Part shown: piece by piece, positions 55,914 to 64,000 of the stretch
How the letters are laid out: every line of letters starts with the position of its first letter
Numbering within the stretch: the first letter of the stretch is position 1
From: Marivita sp. S6314
GTDB lineage: Bacteria; Pseudomonadota; Alphaproteobacteria; Rhodobacterales; Rhodobacteraceae
Reading direction: 5' to 3'
NCBI RefSeq assembly: GCF_023015985.1
Contig: NZ_JALKAO010000002.1
Span: 620,001 to 684,000 of the forward strand
Length of the DNA: 64,000 bases
Notes under the pieces: model-generated
Databases searched by the model: none
The model's input: the letters and a program-made list of their open reading frames with translations, nothing else
Told to the model about the DNA's origin: nothing
Position numbers and translations under genes: made by a program

Positions 55914-56357
55914 ATGTTGGATAACCTGCCACGCGGAACGATCTGCATCGAAGACATCGAAATGGGCATGTCCCGTTACCTGCGCAAAGAGGTGACGGAC
56001 ATGGATATCGAGATGTTTGCTCAAATCTCGACCGATCGGAACCCTGTGCATCTTGACGATGATTACGCGCAGGACACGATCTTCGAAGGCCGCATTGCGC
56101 ACGGCATGCTGACGGCGGGGCTGATCTCGGCTGTGATCGGGGAACAACTGCCCGGACATGGTGCTGTCTATCTGGGTCAGTCGCTGAAATTCCTGGCCCC
56201 CGTGCGCCCGGGCGACGTTGTCTATGCCGAGGTCAAGGTGGTCGACATCGACATTGCCAAACGCCGCGTGACGCTGGATTGTCACTGCTCGGTCGATGGC
56301 AAAAAGGTGTTGATCGGCGAAGCCAAGGTTCTGGCCCCTTCCCGCAAATTCGACTGA
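55914..56357 (+). CDS. MaoC-family (R)-specific enoyl-CoA hydratase-like protein
   Basis: The 147-residue hot-dog fold protein has the catalytic segment DRNPVHLDDDYAQDT (Asp and His of the hydratase dyad), FEGRIAHGMLTAGLISAVIG and YLGQSLKFLAPVRPGDV. It resembles PhaJ-type hydratases linking beta-oxidation to polyhydroxyalkanoate precursors. The ATG at 55914 follows GGGAGTGGAG. Confidence 0.85.
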   Translation: MLDNLPRGTICIEDIEMGMSRYLRKEVTDMDIEMFAQISTDRNPVHLDDDYAQDTIFEGRIAHGMLTAGLISAVIGEQLPGHGAVYLGQSLKFLAPVRPGDVVYAEVKVVDIDIAKRRVTLDCHCSVDGKKVLIGEAKVLAPSRKFD

Positions 56358-56369
56358 GTTTTCGGCGCG

Positions 56370-56414
56370 CGAAGACGCGTCGACGCGTCTTCGATTTTCC
56401 GACATCGGAAAATC
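56370..56414 (+). terminator. Tandem palindromes after the MaoC gene
   Basis: A 22-base palindrome (arm GAAGACGCGTC) from 56371 is followed directly by a second hairpin (arms GATTTTCCGA / TCGGAAAATC, 56393-56414). They lie about 15 bases after the MaoC stop and before ribF, probably forming a terminator or mRNA stabiliser. Confidence 0.6.
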
Positions 56415-56472
56415 CCCCGGCAGTCCGGTCTTGGGATTGCACTGACCGAATGCCCCCGCTAGTCCTGCCCGC

Positions 56473-57405
56473 ATGAAAATCGTCCGGGATTATCAATTCG
56501 TGTCGCCCAGCGACAAAGGGGCCACCGTCGCGATCGGCAATTTCGATGGCGTTCATTGCGGCCATCAGGCTGTCATCGCGCAGGCCCGCGCCGCCGCACC
56601 CGACGCGCCATTGGGTGTCCTGACGTTCGAGCCGCACCCGCGCGAATATTTTGCCCCCGACGCCCCCGCCTTCCGCTTGATGAGCGCCGAAGCCCGCACG
56701 ACCCGGCTGCGCAAACTGGGTGTCGATATCCTGTATGAGCTGACCTTCAACACCCAGCTGGCCGAACTGTCACCACAGGAGTTTGCGCGCACGGTGATCG
56801 CGGACGGGCTTGGGTTGCGCCACGTCGTCGTTGGTGCCGATTTCTGCTTTGGCAAGGCCCGTGCCGGCACGGTGGAGGATCTTGTTGCCTTCGGCAAAGA
56901 CCTTGGCTTTGGCGTGACCGTGGCGGATCTTGTCGCCTCACCGGCGGGGCCAGTGTCGTCGACCGCGATCCGCACCGCGTTGTCCGAGGGCAATCCGCAT
57001 CTTGCCGCAGAAATGCTGGGGCACTGGCATCGCATTGAAGGCCCCGTGATCAGTGGCGAACAGCGCGGGCGCGATTTGGGCTATCCGACCGCCAACATGT
57101 CCATCGACGGCTTGCACCCTCCGAAATTCGGCGTCTATGCGGTGCTTGTCGATGTGCTGGACGGCCCCCATGCCGGGTCTTATCACGGTGCGGCTTCACT
57201 TGGGGTACGTCCGATGTTCGGCGAAAACCGCGCCAACCTGGAAACGTTCATCTTCGATTTCAGCGGTGATCTTTACGGCGCGACGGTCTCGGTCGCGCTG
57301 GTGGAATTTTTGCGCCCTGAGCTCAAGTTCGACAGCCTTGAAGCGCTGATCACCCAGATGGATGCCGACTGCGCCAAGGCCCGGAGCATTCTGAGCGCGT
57401 TATGA
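56473..57405 (+). CDS. ribF: Bifunctional riboflavin kinase/FMN adenylyltransferase
   Basis: The 310-residue enzyme has an N-terminal FAD synthetase domain with GNFDGVHCGHQAVIAQA and DFCFGKARAGTVEDL, followed by VSSTAIRTAL, and a C-terminal riboflavin kinase domain with GRDLGYPTANM. It makes FMN and FAD. The stop overlaps the ycgN start by 4 bases. Confidence 0.95.
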   Translation: MKIVRDYQFVSPSDKGATVAIGNFDGVHCGHQAVIAQARAAAPDAPLGVLTFEPHPREYFAPDAPAFRLMSAEARTTRLRKLGVDILYELTFNTQLAELSPQEFARTVIADGLGLRHVVVGADFCFGKARAGTVEDLVAFGKDLGFGVTVADLVASPAGPVSSTAIRTALSEGNPHLAAEMLGHWHRIEGPVISGEQRGRDLGYPTANMSIDGLHPPKFGVYAVLVDVLDGPHAGSYHGAASLGVRPMFGENRANLETFIFDFSGDLYGATVSVALVEFLRPELKFDSLEALITQMDADCAKARSILSAL

Positions 57406-57875
57406 GCAAGGATCCAATCGACCGCGCCGGGCTTGCCCCAAGATTCTGGGAACGCAAGGCGCTCAAGGATCTGTCGCAAGCCGAATGGGAAGCGCTTTGC
57501 GATGGTTGCGGCAAATGCTGCCTGAACAAGCTGGAAGACGAAGACACCGGGCATGTCGAACTCACCCGCGTGGCCTGCCGATTGTTTGACGACAGCACCT
57601 GCCGATGCGCGCAATACGAGATCCGCCACCAGTTCGTGCCCGAATGCATCGTGCTGAAACCCACCAATATTGATGATCACGCCTATTGGATGCCCCAAAC
57701 CTGCGCCTACCGGCTGCTCTGGGAAGGCAAACCGCTGTTTGACTGGCATCCGCTGATCTCGGGCACGCCGCAATCGGTGCATGACGCAGGCGTGTCGGTC
57801 AAAGACCAGACCGTGCCGGAATTCGAAGTCCACGAAGATGATTGGGAAGATCACATCATCGAGGAGCCCATCTGA
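57402..57875 (+). CDS. YcgN-type cysteine-cluster protein (UPF0260)
   Basis: The 157-residue protein has the cysteine pattern CDGCGKCCLNKLED and further CRCAQYE and TCAYRLL, as in the UPF0260/YcgN family, suspected to bind an iron-sulfur or metal cluster. It starts at 57402, coupled to ribF, and overlaps ltaE by one base. Confidence 0.88.
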   Translation: MSKDPIDRAGLAPRFWERKALKDLSQAEWEALCDGCGKCCLNKLEDEDTGHVELTRVACRLFDDSTCRCAQYEIRHQFVPECIVLKPTNIDDHAYWMPQTCAYRLLWEGKPLFDWHPLISGTPQSVHDAGVSVKDQTVPEFEVHEDDWEDHIIEEPI

Positions 57876-58924
57876 TGTATTTCGCCTCTGACAATCGCGG
57901 ACCGGTTCCGCAGGAAATTCTTGATGCGCTGACTGCGGCAAATACCGGCTACACGGGCGGCTATGGCAGCGAAGATCTGATGACCACCGTGCGCCAGCAG
58001 GTGCGGGATGTCTTTGAAGCCCCTGACGCCGAGGTGTTTCTGGTCACCACCGGCACGGCCGCCAATGCGTTGGCACTGGCCACGCTCGTTGATCCTTATG
58101 ACACGGTGTTTTGCTCAAAGCTGGCCCATGTGCATATGGACGAATGCAACGCACCCGAGTTTTTCACCGGCGGTGCAAAGCTGACCCTCGTGGGCGACGG
58201 TGACAAACTCACGCCGGAAGCGTTGAAACACGCGATCGAAGAGGAAGAAAACCGGGGTGTGCACGGGCCACAACGGGGGGCCGTGACCATCACGCAAGTG
58301 ACCGAACGTGGCAATGTCTACAGCCTCGCGGAACTTAGCGCCCTGTGCCAGACCGCCAAATCCTATGGCCTTCCCGTGCATCTTGACGGGGCCCGGTTTG
58401 CCAATGCGGCGGTCGCGCTGGACTGTACGGCGGCCGAGATGTCGTGGAAGCTTGGCGTCGACGCGGTCAGTTTTGGCGGCACCAAGAACGGACTGCTCGG
58501 GGTCGAAGCGGTTGTGCTTTTTGACAAAACCAAGGCACGCGAATTTGAACTGCGCCGCAAACGCGGCGGGCATCTGCTGTCAAAACACCGCTACCTATCG
58601 GCCCAGATGCACGCCTACCTCACCAATGATCTCTGGCGCAGGCTGGCGCGCGCCGCCAATGACAATGCGCAGTATCTTCTGAACGGCCTGACAAAACGCG
58701 CTGACATTCACATCGTCAACGCGGTGCAGGCAAACATGATCTATTTCGAAGCGCCCCGCGCGCTCCATCAATCGCTGCAAGCCGAAGGCCTCGACTACGA
58801 CGTGCAAGGCGGCGACCTTCACACCGGTCCCTCAGAAATGCTGTTGCTGGGGCGGTTTGTCTGTGACTGGGGGTTGCCCAAACAGGACATCGACCGATTT
58901 CTTAACCATCTGGACCGTCAATGA
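57875..58924 (+). CDS. ltaE: Low-specificity L-threonine aldolase
   Basis: The 349-residue PLP enzyme has segments MYFASDNRGPVPQEI, TTGTAANALALATLV, PVHLDGARFANAAVAL and SFGGTKNGLLG, with the PLP lysine in the last. It splits threonine to glycine and acetaldehyde. The start at 57875 shares a base with the ycgN stop. A clear terminator follows. Confidence 0.9.
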   Translation: MYFASDNRGPVPQEILDALTAANTGYTGGYGSEDLMTTVRQQVRDVFEAPDAEVFLVTTGTAANALALATLVDPYDTVFCSKLAHVHMDECNAPEFFTGGAKLTLVGDGDKLTPEALKHAIEEEENRGVHGPQRGAVTITQVTERGNVYSLAELSALCQTAKSYGLPVHLDGARFANAAVALDCTAAEMSWKLGVDAVSFGGTKNGLLGVEAVVLFDKTKAREFELRRKRGGHLLSKHRYLSAQMHAYLTNDLWRRLARAANDNAQYLLNGLTKRADIHIVNAVQANMIYFEAPRALHQSLQAEGLDYDVQGGDLHTGPSEMLLLGRFVCDWGLPKQDIDRFLNHLDRQ

Positions 58925-58951
58925 AAAAGGGCTCCCGAGGAGGAGCCCTTA
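58924..58951 (+). terminator. Terminator after ltaE
   Basis: Stem GGGCTCC/GGAGCCC with a 6-base loop at 58929-58948, preceded by AAAAA and followed by TTA. The T run is short, but the position right after the ltaE stop is typical. Confidence 0.75.
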
Positions 58952-58985
58952 CTGGTTACCGTATCGTGAGAAACTAAGAGAGACG

Positions 58986-59312
58986 TTAATTGTACTGGAA
59001 ATGCAGCGCATAGCTGCCATCTTCGAACGCGCCGAACAGGTCGGGCACGTCGGGGTGTTCCACAGGCTCACCGGAATAGTCCGCGATCAGGTTCTGCTCT
59101 GACACGTAGGCCACGTAGAAGCTCTGATCATTTTCAGCCAGAAGGTGATAAAACGGCTGCTCTTTTGCAGGCCGACTGTCCGCCGGGATGGCTTCGTACC
59201 ATTCCTCGGTGTTGTTGAATTCCGGGTCGACATCAAACACCACGCCCCGAAAGGGATGTCTGCGGTGGCGTACGACCTGTCCAATATTGTATTTTGCGCG
59301 TTGTCTGATCAT
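58986..59312 (-). CDS. hspQ: Heat-shock protein HspQ
   Basis: The 108-residue protein starts MIRQRAKYNIGQVVRHRRHP and contains GVVFDVDPEFNNTEEWY, PFYHLLAENDQS and a C-terminal VSEQNLIADYSGEPVEHPDV, matching HspQ, a hemimethylated-DNA-binding-like protein and Lon adaptor. Upstream in-frame residues are not family-like, so the ATG at 59312 is used. It is divergent from the lipoprotein gene. Confidence 0.9.
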   Translation of the reverse strand: MIRQRAKYNIGQVVRHRRHPFRGVVFDVDPEFNNTEEWYEAIPADSRPAKEQPFYHLLAENDQSFYVAYVSEQNLIADYSGEPVEHPDVPDLFGAFEDGSYALHFQYN

Positions 59313-59539
59313 GAGTCCTGTCCGTTGCCACATACCTGCCCGATTTTCGTCTAATTGTCCAATTAACGCGCCGCGAATCCGGGAAACAGTTTGTGTAATA
59401 AATTGAGACAGGGTGACAAGCGGAGAAACGCCGACGCTGAAATGACGGGAAATGTGATTTCCCCCTGCCCGAGTTTGCGTTACACTCACGGCAACCCGAA
59501 AGGCAGAAAAACTGCCTTCGAATGATAAGCGAGAGGCAG

Positions 59540-60130
59540 ATGAGCAGACTCTTTCGCGCCTTGGTGATTGTTTTGCTGGCGGCCTCTTGTGGGGGCGGCG
59601 GCGGCACGTCGGCGCCTAGAAACTTGGATAATGCGTGTTCCATCCTCCAACAGCGCCCCGGCTATATAACGGCCTTCCGCGCGGCGGAACGCAAATGGGG
59701 TGTGCCGGTGCATGTGCAGATGGCCTCCATGTATCAAGAGAGCAAATTCAAGTCGGATGCGCGCACGCCATTTCGCTACACACTGGGCGTGATCCCGATG
59801 GGTCGGCAAAGCTCCGCCTACGGTTACAGTCAGGCGCTTGATGGCACATGGCAGGAATACAAGGACGATCAGGGACGGCGCAGCGCCCGGCGCAACAACA
59901 TTCGCGACGCGGCGGACTTCATGGGATGGTACATGGCCGAATCAAACCGTCGTCTTGGTATCTCGTTGAACGACGCCCGCAACCAGTACCTTGCCTATCA
60001 CGAGGGCCGCACCGGCTTTTCCCGTGGCAGCTACAACCGCAAAGCATGGCTCTTGCGCGTGGCCGACGAGGTGGCGGCGCGGTCCATCACCTATCAAAGC
60101 CAACTCGCCGCGTGTCGGCGTCTGCGATAA
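59540..60130 (+). CDS. Lipoprotein with lytic transglycosylase-like SLT domain
   Basis: The 196-residue protein has a lipoprotein signal (MSRLFRALVIVLLAASC, lipobox LAASC, lipidated Cys 17) and an SLT-like domain with VHVQMASMYQESKFKSDART, in which the Glu may be catalytic, and SAYGYSQALDGTWQEYK. It may cleave peptidoglycan at the outer membrane. The ATG at 59540 gives a proper signal; another ATG 18 bases upstream is possible. Confidence 0.8.
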   Translation: MSRLFRALVIVLLAASCGGGGGTSAPRNLDNACSILQQRPGYITAFRAAERKWGVPVHVQMASMYQESKFKSDARTPFRYTLGVIPMGRQSSAYGYSQALDGTWQEYKDDQGRRSARRNNIRDAADFMGWYMAESNRRLGISLNDARNQYLAYHEGRTGFSRGSYNRKAWLLRVADEVAARSITYQSQLAACRRLR

Positions 60131-60244
60131 GCCGCCGTCTACCCAGCGCGCCGCACCGGATCGGAGCGCGGTGCCGTCTGACTGGACGCAAGGCGCGTCT
60201 TCCCGTACATAGTCCGGACTTGATCCGTCTTTGAGGACAGACCC

Positions 60245-60346
60245 ATGGTGACCCCGTCCAAGGGCTGAATGCCCGCTGAACAACTAGAGCCTGACGCTCT
60301 CTTTCTGGACTTTGTGCCGGGCAATGGCCGGGCAGGTGACCCATGA
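60245..60346 (+). promoter_or_regulatory. Two short leader ORFs running into the MATE gene
   Basis: GAGGACAGACCC precedes an ATG at 60245 that opens a 7-codon ORF (MVTPSKG). Its TGA is followed at once by ATG 60269, which opens a 25-codon ORF (MPAEQLEPDALFLDFVPGNG...), ending in a TGA that overlaps the MATE ATG (ATGA at 60343). The hairpin CCGGGC/GCCGGG near its end lies before the MATE start. This looks like a leader controlling MATE translation, but it could be chance. Confidence 0.35.
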
Positions 60347-61680
60347 CATTCCAATCCAACACGCTTCCGGCGTCCACGCGCGCCGAAATCTGGCCCCTTA
60401 TCCGCCTGTCCGTGCCCCTGATGGTCGGGCTGGCCGCCGCATTGCTGATCGGTGTGGTCGACACCGCGATGATCTCTCCGCTGGGCACCGTGCCTTTGGC
60501 CGCGGCGGGGATCACAACCGCTGTGCTGATCGTCGTGATCTCGGCGCTCTGGGGCGTGATCACGGTGATCTCAGTGCAGATCAGCCAGGCCGAAGGCGCA
60601 CGTGATCCCAAACGCGTGGCCCTCGCGCTGCGCAGCGGGTTGGTGCTGTGCCTGCTGGGGGGCAGCAGCGGAATGCTGTTGATGCTGGCCATCTATCCAT
60701 TGCTCGGCCCGCTTGGTCAGCCCGACGAAGTGCTGGCGATCCTGCTGCCATACTGGGTGTCGATGGCGGTCTGGATGGTGCCCTTCACCCTGTTCTTCGG
60801 CCTGAAATCCCTGTTCGACGCGGTGGGGCGCCCCTGGACTGCGGTGGCCCTGTCCTACGTGGGGGTGGTGATCAATATCCCGGCGAATTACGCGTTTATC
60901 CATGTGTTTGGGTGGGGCATCCTTGGGGCTGGCCTGGCCAGCATCCTGTCGCAAACCCTGTCGCTGGTCGCGGCAGGTGTCGTTCTTGTTCGCGCCCCGG
61001 CGATGGCCTCTTTCCGTCAAACGGTGTCGGTGGCGTGGTCCGACGTCTGGACCCAGTTCAAGGACGCGCTTCCCCTGTGTCTGGGCTATGCCGGCGAAGG
61101 CGGAGCGTATGCTGTTGTCGGTTTGATGATGGGATGGCTTGGCGCGGAAGCCCTGGCCGCCCACCAGATCGTCAACGCGCTGGCCGGGGTGGCCTATATG
61201 ATCCCCCTCGGCATGGCCGGAGCGGCCTCTATCCGCATCGGTCTCGCGGTCGGAGGCGATCAACGCGACCGATTGCGATCCATCCTGAAGGCCTCGATCC
61301 TGATCGTGACGGTCTGGCAGGCCCTGTCGGCCGCATTGTTCATATTGGCCGGACGGACGTTGGCAGAAACAATGTCGACCGACCCCGCAGTGATCGAACT
61401 GGCCGTTTTGCTGTTCCTGATGGTCGCCCTGCTGCAGGTGGCAGACGGCATTCAGGGCACGGCCCTCGGCGCATTGCGCGGCATGTCGGATATGAACACG
61501 CCCACGGCAATCACCCTGATAGCCTATTGGCCGCTTGCCTTGCCCGCCTGTTACCTTTTGGGCTTTATCCTTGATCTTGGCGCGGTCGGCATATGGTTGG
61601 GCTACACTCTGGGACTGGTCGTCGCGGCCATTGCCCTGCCCGCGCGCTTCTGGTGGCTGACATCGGTGCGCCGGGAATAA
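60343..61680 (+). CDS. MATE-family multidrug/toxin exporter
   Basis: The 445-residue protein has 12 predicted helices and the MATE pattern IRLSVPLMVGLAAALLIGVV, DTAMISPLGTVPLAAAGITT and, in the second half, LPLCLGYAGEGGAYAVVGLM. It exports cationic compounds with H+ or Na+. Start at ATG 60343. It converges on lolA with 22 bases between. Confidence 0.9.
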   Translation: MTFQSNTLPASTRAEIWPLIRLSVPLMVGLAAALLIGVVDTAMISPLGTVPLAAAGITTAVLIVVISALWGVITVISVQISQAEGARDPKRVALALRSGLVLCLLGGSSGMLLMLAIYPLLGPLGQPDEVLAILLPYWVSMAVWMVPFTLFFGLKSLFDAVGRPWTAVALSYVGVVINIPANYAFIHVFGWGILGAGLASILSQTLSLVAAGVVLVRAPAMASFRQTVSVAWSDVWTQFKDALPLCLGYAGEGGAYAVVGLMMGWLGAEALAAHQIVNALAGVAYMIPLGMAGAASIRIGLAVGGDQRDRLRSILKASILIVTVWQALSAALFILAGRTLAETMSTDPAVIELAVLLFLMVALLQVADGIQGTALGALRGMSDMNTPTAITLIAYWPLALPACYLLGFILDLGAVGIWLGYTLGLVVAAIALPARFWWLTSVRRE

Positions 61681-61702
61681 CCCCGGCGCGCCGTCAAAAC
61701 CA

Positions 61703-62290
61703 CTACTGGTTTGCCAGCCGCTCTGCTTCGATATTGAACAAGCGGTTCGGAAGCTGCTTGCGCTCCAGCGCGCCCAGAATAACGGTTGTCTGGCTGCCAC
61801 CGTCATCGGTGATGATCCACTGGCGCAATTCAATCGGATTGCCGGTAAACTTCAGCTGGATACTGCCATATTCCGGATGGTCGGGGTCTTGCGCGGTCAC
61901 TGTCGTTGCGGTGCCGTCATAGCCATGCGCCGTAACCATGTTCGCGCGCGACAGATCCACGTTGCGCGCAAGGATCAAGCCCAACGGCGTCCGGTTCAAC
62001 GGATAGGATTCCGGATCGCCCCCCAGTTTCTTGTCAAACACCACAACCGCATTGTTGTTGGCCATCACCAGCGCCTGTTCGGGCGGATTGTATTCAAACC
62101 GCACCTTGCCGGGACGCCGTAGGTAGATGGTGCCGGTTGAAATCGTGCCATCCGCGTTGATCTGGGTGAAACTGCCCTCAGCGCTGGTCAGCTGGTTGAG
62201 GTAAGTCGAAAGGCTGTTGAGCGGGATTTGTTGCGCCATGGCCGGAGCGGCGGTCAGCACAAGGGTGGCCAGAAGGGCAAGAAAACGCAT
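61703..62290 (-). CDS. lolA: Outer-membrane lipoprotein carrier protein LolA
   Basis: The 195-residue protein has a signal peptide (1-19, ending AMA) and LolA features: LNSLSTYLNQLTSAEGSFTQ, GTIYLRRPGKVRFEYNPPEQ and LRQWIITDDGGSQTTVILG. It shuttles lipoproteins from LolCDE to LolB across the periplasm. It is downstream of ftsK on the same strand, with a repeat pair in between. Confidence 0.94.
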   Translation of the reverse strand: MRFLALLATLVLTAAPAMAQQIPLNSLSTYLNQLTSAEGSFTQINADGTISTGTIYLRRPGKVRFEYNPPEQALVMANNNAVVVFDKKLGGDPESYPLNRTPLGLILARNVDLSRANMVTAHGYDGTATTVTAQDPDHPEYGSIQLKFTGNPIELRQWIITDDGGSQTTVILGALERKQLPNRLFNIEAERLANQ

Positions 62291-62388
62291 GAGTGTGGTC
62301 CTGTCTGCTCGGAACTCTTGGACCCTATATGGCAGCGGACCGGATGTTATGCGATAGCACCGGGGATTTTTGCCGATCAGATCCGCGT

Positions 62389-62460
62389 GTGCCGGGCTGA
62401 AGCCCGGCCTACAGCCGGCCTACCGACGCGCATAGCGTAGGCCGGGCTTCAGCCCAGCAC
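62389..62460. repeat. REP-like inverted repeat pair between ftsK and lolA
   Basis: Copy A (62389-62412) and copy B (62437-62460) are 24-base near-identical sequences in opposite orientation (23 of 24 bases match). Each contains a small palindrome with the core GGGCTGAAGCCC. This is the form of repetitive extragenic palindromes; here it sits just after the ftsK stop. Confidence 0.8.
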
Positions 62461-62464
62461 GCGT

Positions 62465-64000
62465 TTATTGCTCCGGCACCAGAATTTCGCGTTTGCCCAC
62501 ATGGTTGGCGGCGGACACGACACCCTGATCTTCCATCTGTTCCACCAGACGCGCGGCCTTGTTGTAGCCGATCGCCAGCTTGCGCTGGATATAGGAGGTG
62601 GAGCACTTGCGATCCCGGATCACGATACCAACCGCCTGATCGTAGAGGGCATCTTCGCCGTCGGTATTCCCCCCGGTGTTCAAGCCCAGCACAGCGTCGA
62701 TGTTTTCGGCCTTTTCGTCATCCGGGCCTTGCACCACGCCACTCACGTATTCGGGTGGGCCGAATGCCTTGAGGTGCGTGACGATTTCCTCGACCTCTTC
62801 ATCCGACACAAATGGCCCGTGACAGCGCGTGATCTTGGCACCACCCGCCATATAGAGCATATCGCCCTGCCCCAGCAGCTGCTCCGCGCCCATTTCGCCA
62901 AGGATCGTGCGGCTGTCGATCTTGGAGGTGACCTGGAAACTGATCCGCGTCGGGAAGTTCGCTTTGATCGTGCCGGTGATCACATCCACCGACGGACGCT
63001 GCGTGGCCATGATCAAGTGGATGCCCGACGCCCGCGCCATCTGGGCAAGTCGCTGGATACACGCTTCGATCTCTTTGCCCGCAACCATCATCAGGTCGGC
63101 CATCTCGTCGACGATAACCACGATATAAGGCATCTTGACGGGCTGGATTTCCTCGGTCTCGAAAATCGGTTCCCCGGTTTCGTCGTCAAACCCGGTCTGG
63201 ACCGTCCGTTCGAACATCTCGTTCCTGGCCAGCGCGTCAGCAACGCGGCCGTTATACCCGTCAATGTTCCGCACGCCCATCTTGGACATCTTGCGATAGC
63301 GGTCTTCCATCTCGCCCACGACCCATTTCAGCGCGACAACCGCTTTTTTCGGGTCGGTCACAACCGGCGACAGCAAATGCGGGATGCCATCATAGACACT
63401 AAGTTCCAGCATCTTTGGGTCGATCATCACAAGCCGCAGATCCGCAGGGGTCAGCTTGTAGAGCAGCGACAGGATCATCGTGTTGATGGCCACGGATTTA
63501 CCGGACCCGGTGGTCCCCGCGATCAGCAGGTGGGGCATCTTGGCAAGATTGGCGACAACCGGATCACCGCCGATATCCTTGCCCAGCGCAAGCGGCAGTT
63601 TCTGCGTGCCATCGCCATAGTCCCGCGCCGACAGGATTTCGCGGAACGACACCATTTCGCGGTTTTCATTGGGCAGTTCGATGCCGATCACCGACCGTCC
63701 GGGCACCGTCGACACACGCGCCGACAGCGCTGACATCGACCGCGCGATGTCGTCGGCAAGGCCGATCACACGCGACGCTTTCAAACCCGGCGCGGGTTCG
63801 AGTTCGTACATCGTGACCACCGGACCGGGGCGGACCGACACGATCTCGCCCTTCACCCCGTAGTCATCCAGAACCGCCTCCAGCATCCGCGCGTTTTCTT
63901 CCAACGCTTCATCACTCAGATGATGCCGTTCGATATTTGCCGGATCCATCAACAGGCCCAGCGGCGGCAGTTCGTAATCGGCATCCCGGTCTTCAAACTG
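62465..64000 (-). CDS. ftsK: DNA translocase FtsK, 5' part beyond window
   Basis: The visible 511 codons cover the motor and C-terminal gamma domain: [20 protein letters not shown] (alpha), Walker [13 protein letters not shown], Walker [35 protein letters not shown] and the C-terminal [20 protein letters not shown], the KOPS-reading winged helix. It pumps chromosomes at the septum and activates Xer recombination. The N-terminal membrane domain lies outside the window. Confidence 0.97.
   Translation of the reverse strand, partial: QFEDRDADYELPPLGLLMDPANIERHHLSDEALEENARMLEAVLDDYGVKGEIVSVRPGPVVTMYELEPAPGLKASRVIGLADDIARSMSALSARVSTVPGRSVIGIELPNENREMVSFREILSARDYGDGTQKLPLALGKDIGGDPVVANLAKMPHLLIAGTTGSGKSVAINTMILSLLYKLTPADLRLVMIDPKMLELSVYDGIPHLLSPVVTDPKKAVVALKWVVGEMEDRYRKMSKMGVRNIDGYNGRVADALARNEMFERTVQTGFDDETGEPIFETEEIQPVKMPYIVVIVDEMADLMMVAGKEIEACIQRLAQMARASGIHLIMATQRPSVDVITGTIKANFPTRISFQVTSKIDSRTILGEMGAEQLLGQGDMLYMAGGAKITRCHGPFVSDEEVEEIVTHLKAFGPPEYVSGVVQGPDDEKAENIDAVLGLNTGGNTDGEDALYDQAVGIVIRDRKCSTSYIQRKLAIGYNKAARLVEQMEDQGVVSAANHVGKREILVPEQ

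Overview
The window looks like chromosomal DNA of an alphaproteobacterium of the order Rhodobacterales, most likely a marine Roseobacter-type organism. The evidence is GC-rich coding sequence with C/G-ended codons, a ccoNOQP and ccoGHIS cbb3 oxidase locus with FNR-type boxes, a PetP/PetR regulator pair, a TIGR02300 acidic protein, and the alphaproteobacterial xseB-ispA-dxs cluster. No rRNA operon, prophage, insertion sequence or CRISPR array was seen. One tRNA gene (Ala, anticodon GGC) is present.

Layout. 1-2.9 kb: a minus-strand TelA/XpaC-type operon with three membrane proteins of unknown role and a tiny 29-residue membrane peptide. 2.9-8.1 kb: housekeeping genes (rluB, tadA, rluE, hemF, an SDR with an altered active site, rsmC, clpS). 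8.1-10.6 kb: a HAD hydrolase and a D-Ala-D-Ala carboxypeptidase with a SPOR-like tail. 10.6-19.8 kb: cbb3 oxidase assembly genes (ccoGHIS) and structural genes (ccoNOQP), separated by a lysR gene and two tiny coupled ORFs. 19.9-30.5 kb: universal stress proteins, GntR and LysR regulators, tRNA-Ala and a complete mrpABCDEFG antiporter operon headed by a usp gene. 30.5-35.3 kb: HU, amn, VOC protein, class II aldolase, epimerase-like protein and ExoD. 35.3-40.6 kb: dxs, ispA, xseB, HDAC-like amidohydrolase, petR and petP. 40.7-43.1 kb: ilvE and an isolated citF. 43.1-48.7 kb: a spermidine/putrescine-type ABC transporter with two oddly built permeases. 49.1-52.5 kb: a sulfotransferase plus KpsT- and KpsE-like export proteins. 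52.5-64 kb: ppaC, DUF1294, HAD-IIA phosphatase, MaoC hydratase, ribF, ycgN, ltaE, hspQ, a lipoprotein, a MATE exporter, lolA and the C-terminal part of ftsK.

How the parts work together. The cco genes form one micro-aerobic respiration module. FNR boxes stand before ccoG and, as a pair 32 bp apart, between ccoN and the divergent usp gene, so low oxygen probably induces oxidase, assembly factors and stress protein together. The mrp operon (monovalent cation/proton antiport) sits behind a Usp gene and is divergent from an OxyR-like regulator that lacks the redox cysteines, which suggests ion homeostasis under stress control.

No clearly new large system was found. The best candidates for undescribed biology are the TelA/XpaC operon with its micro-membrane proteins, the paired tiny ORFs beside lysR in the cco locus, the two unusual ABC permeases, and the chain of short ORFs leading into the MATE gene. 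All functions were assigned by reading motifs and from family knowledge; no database search was run.
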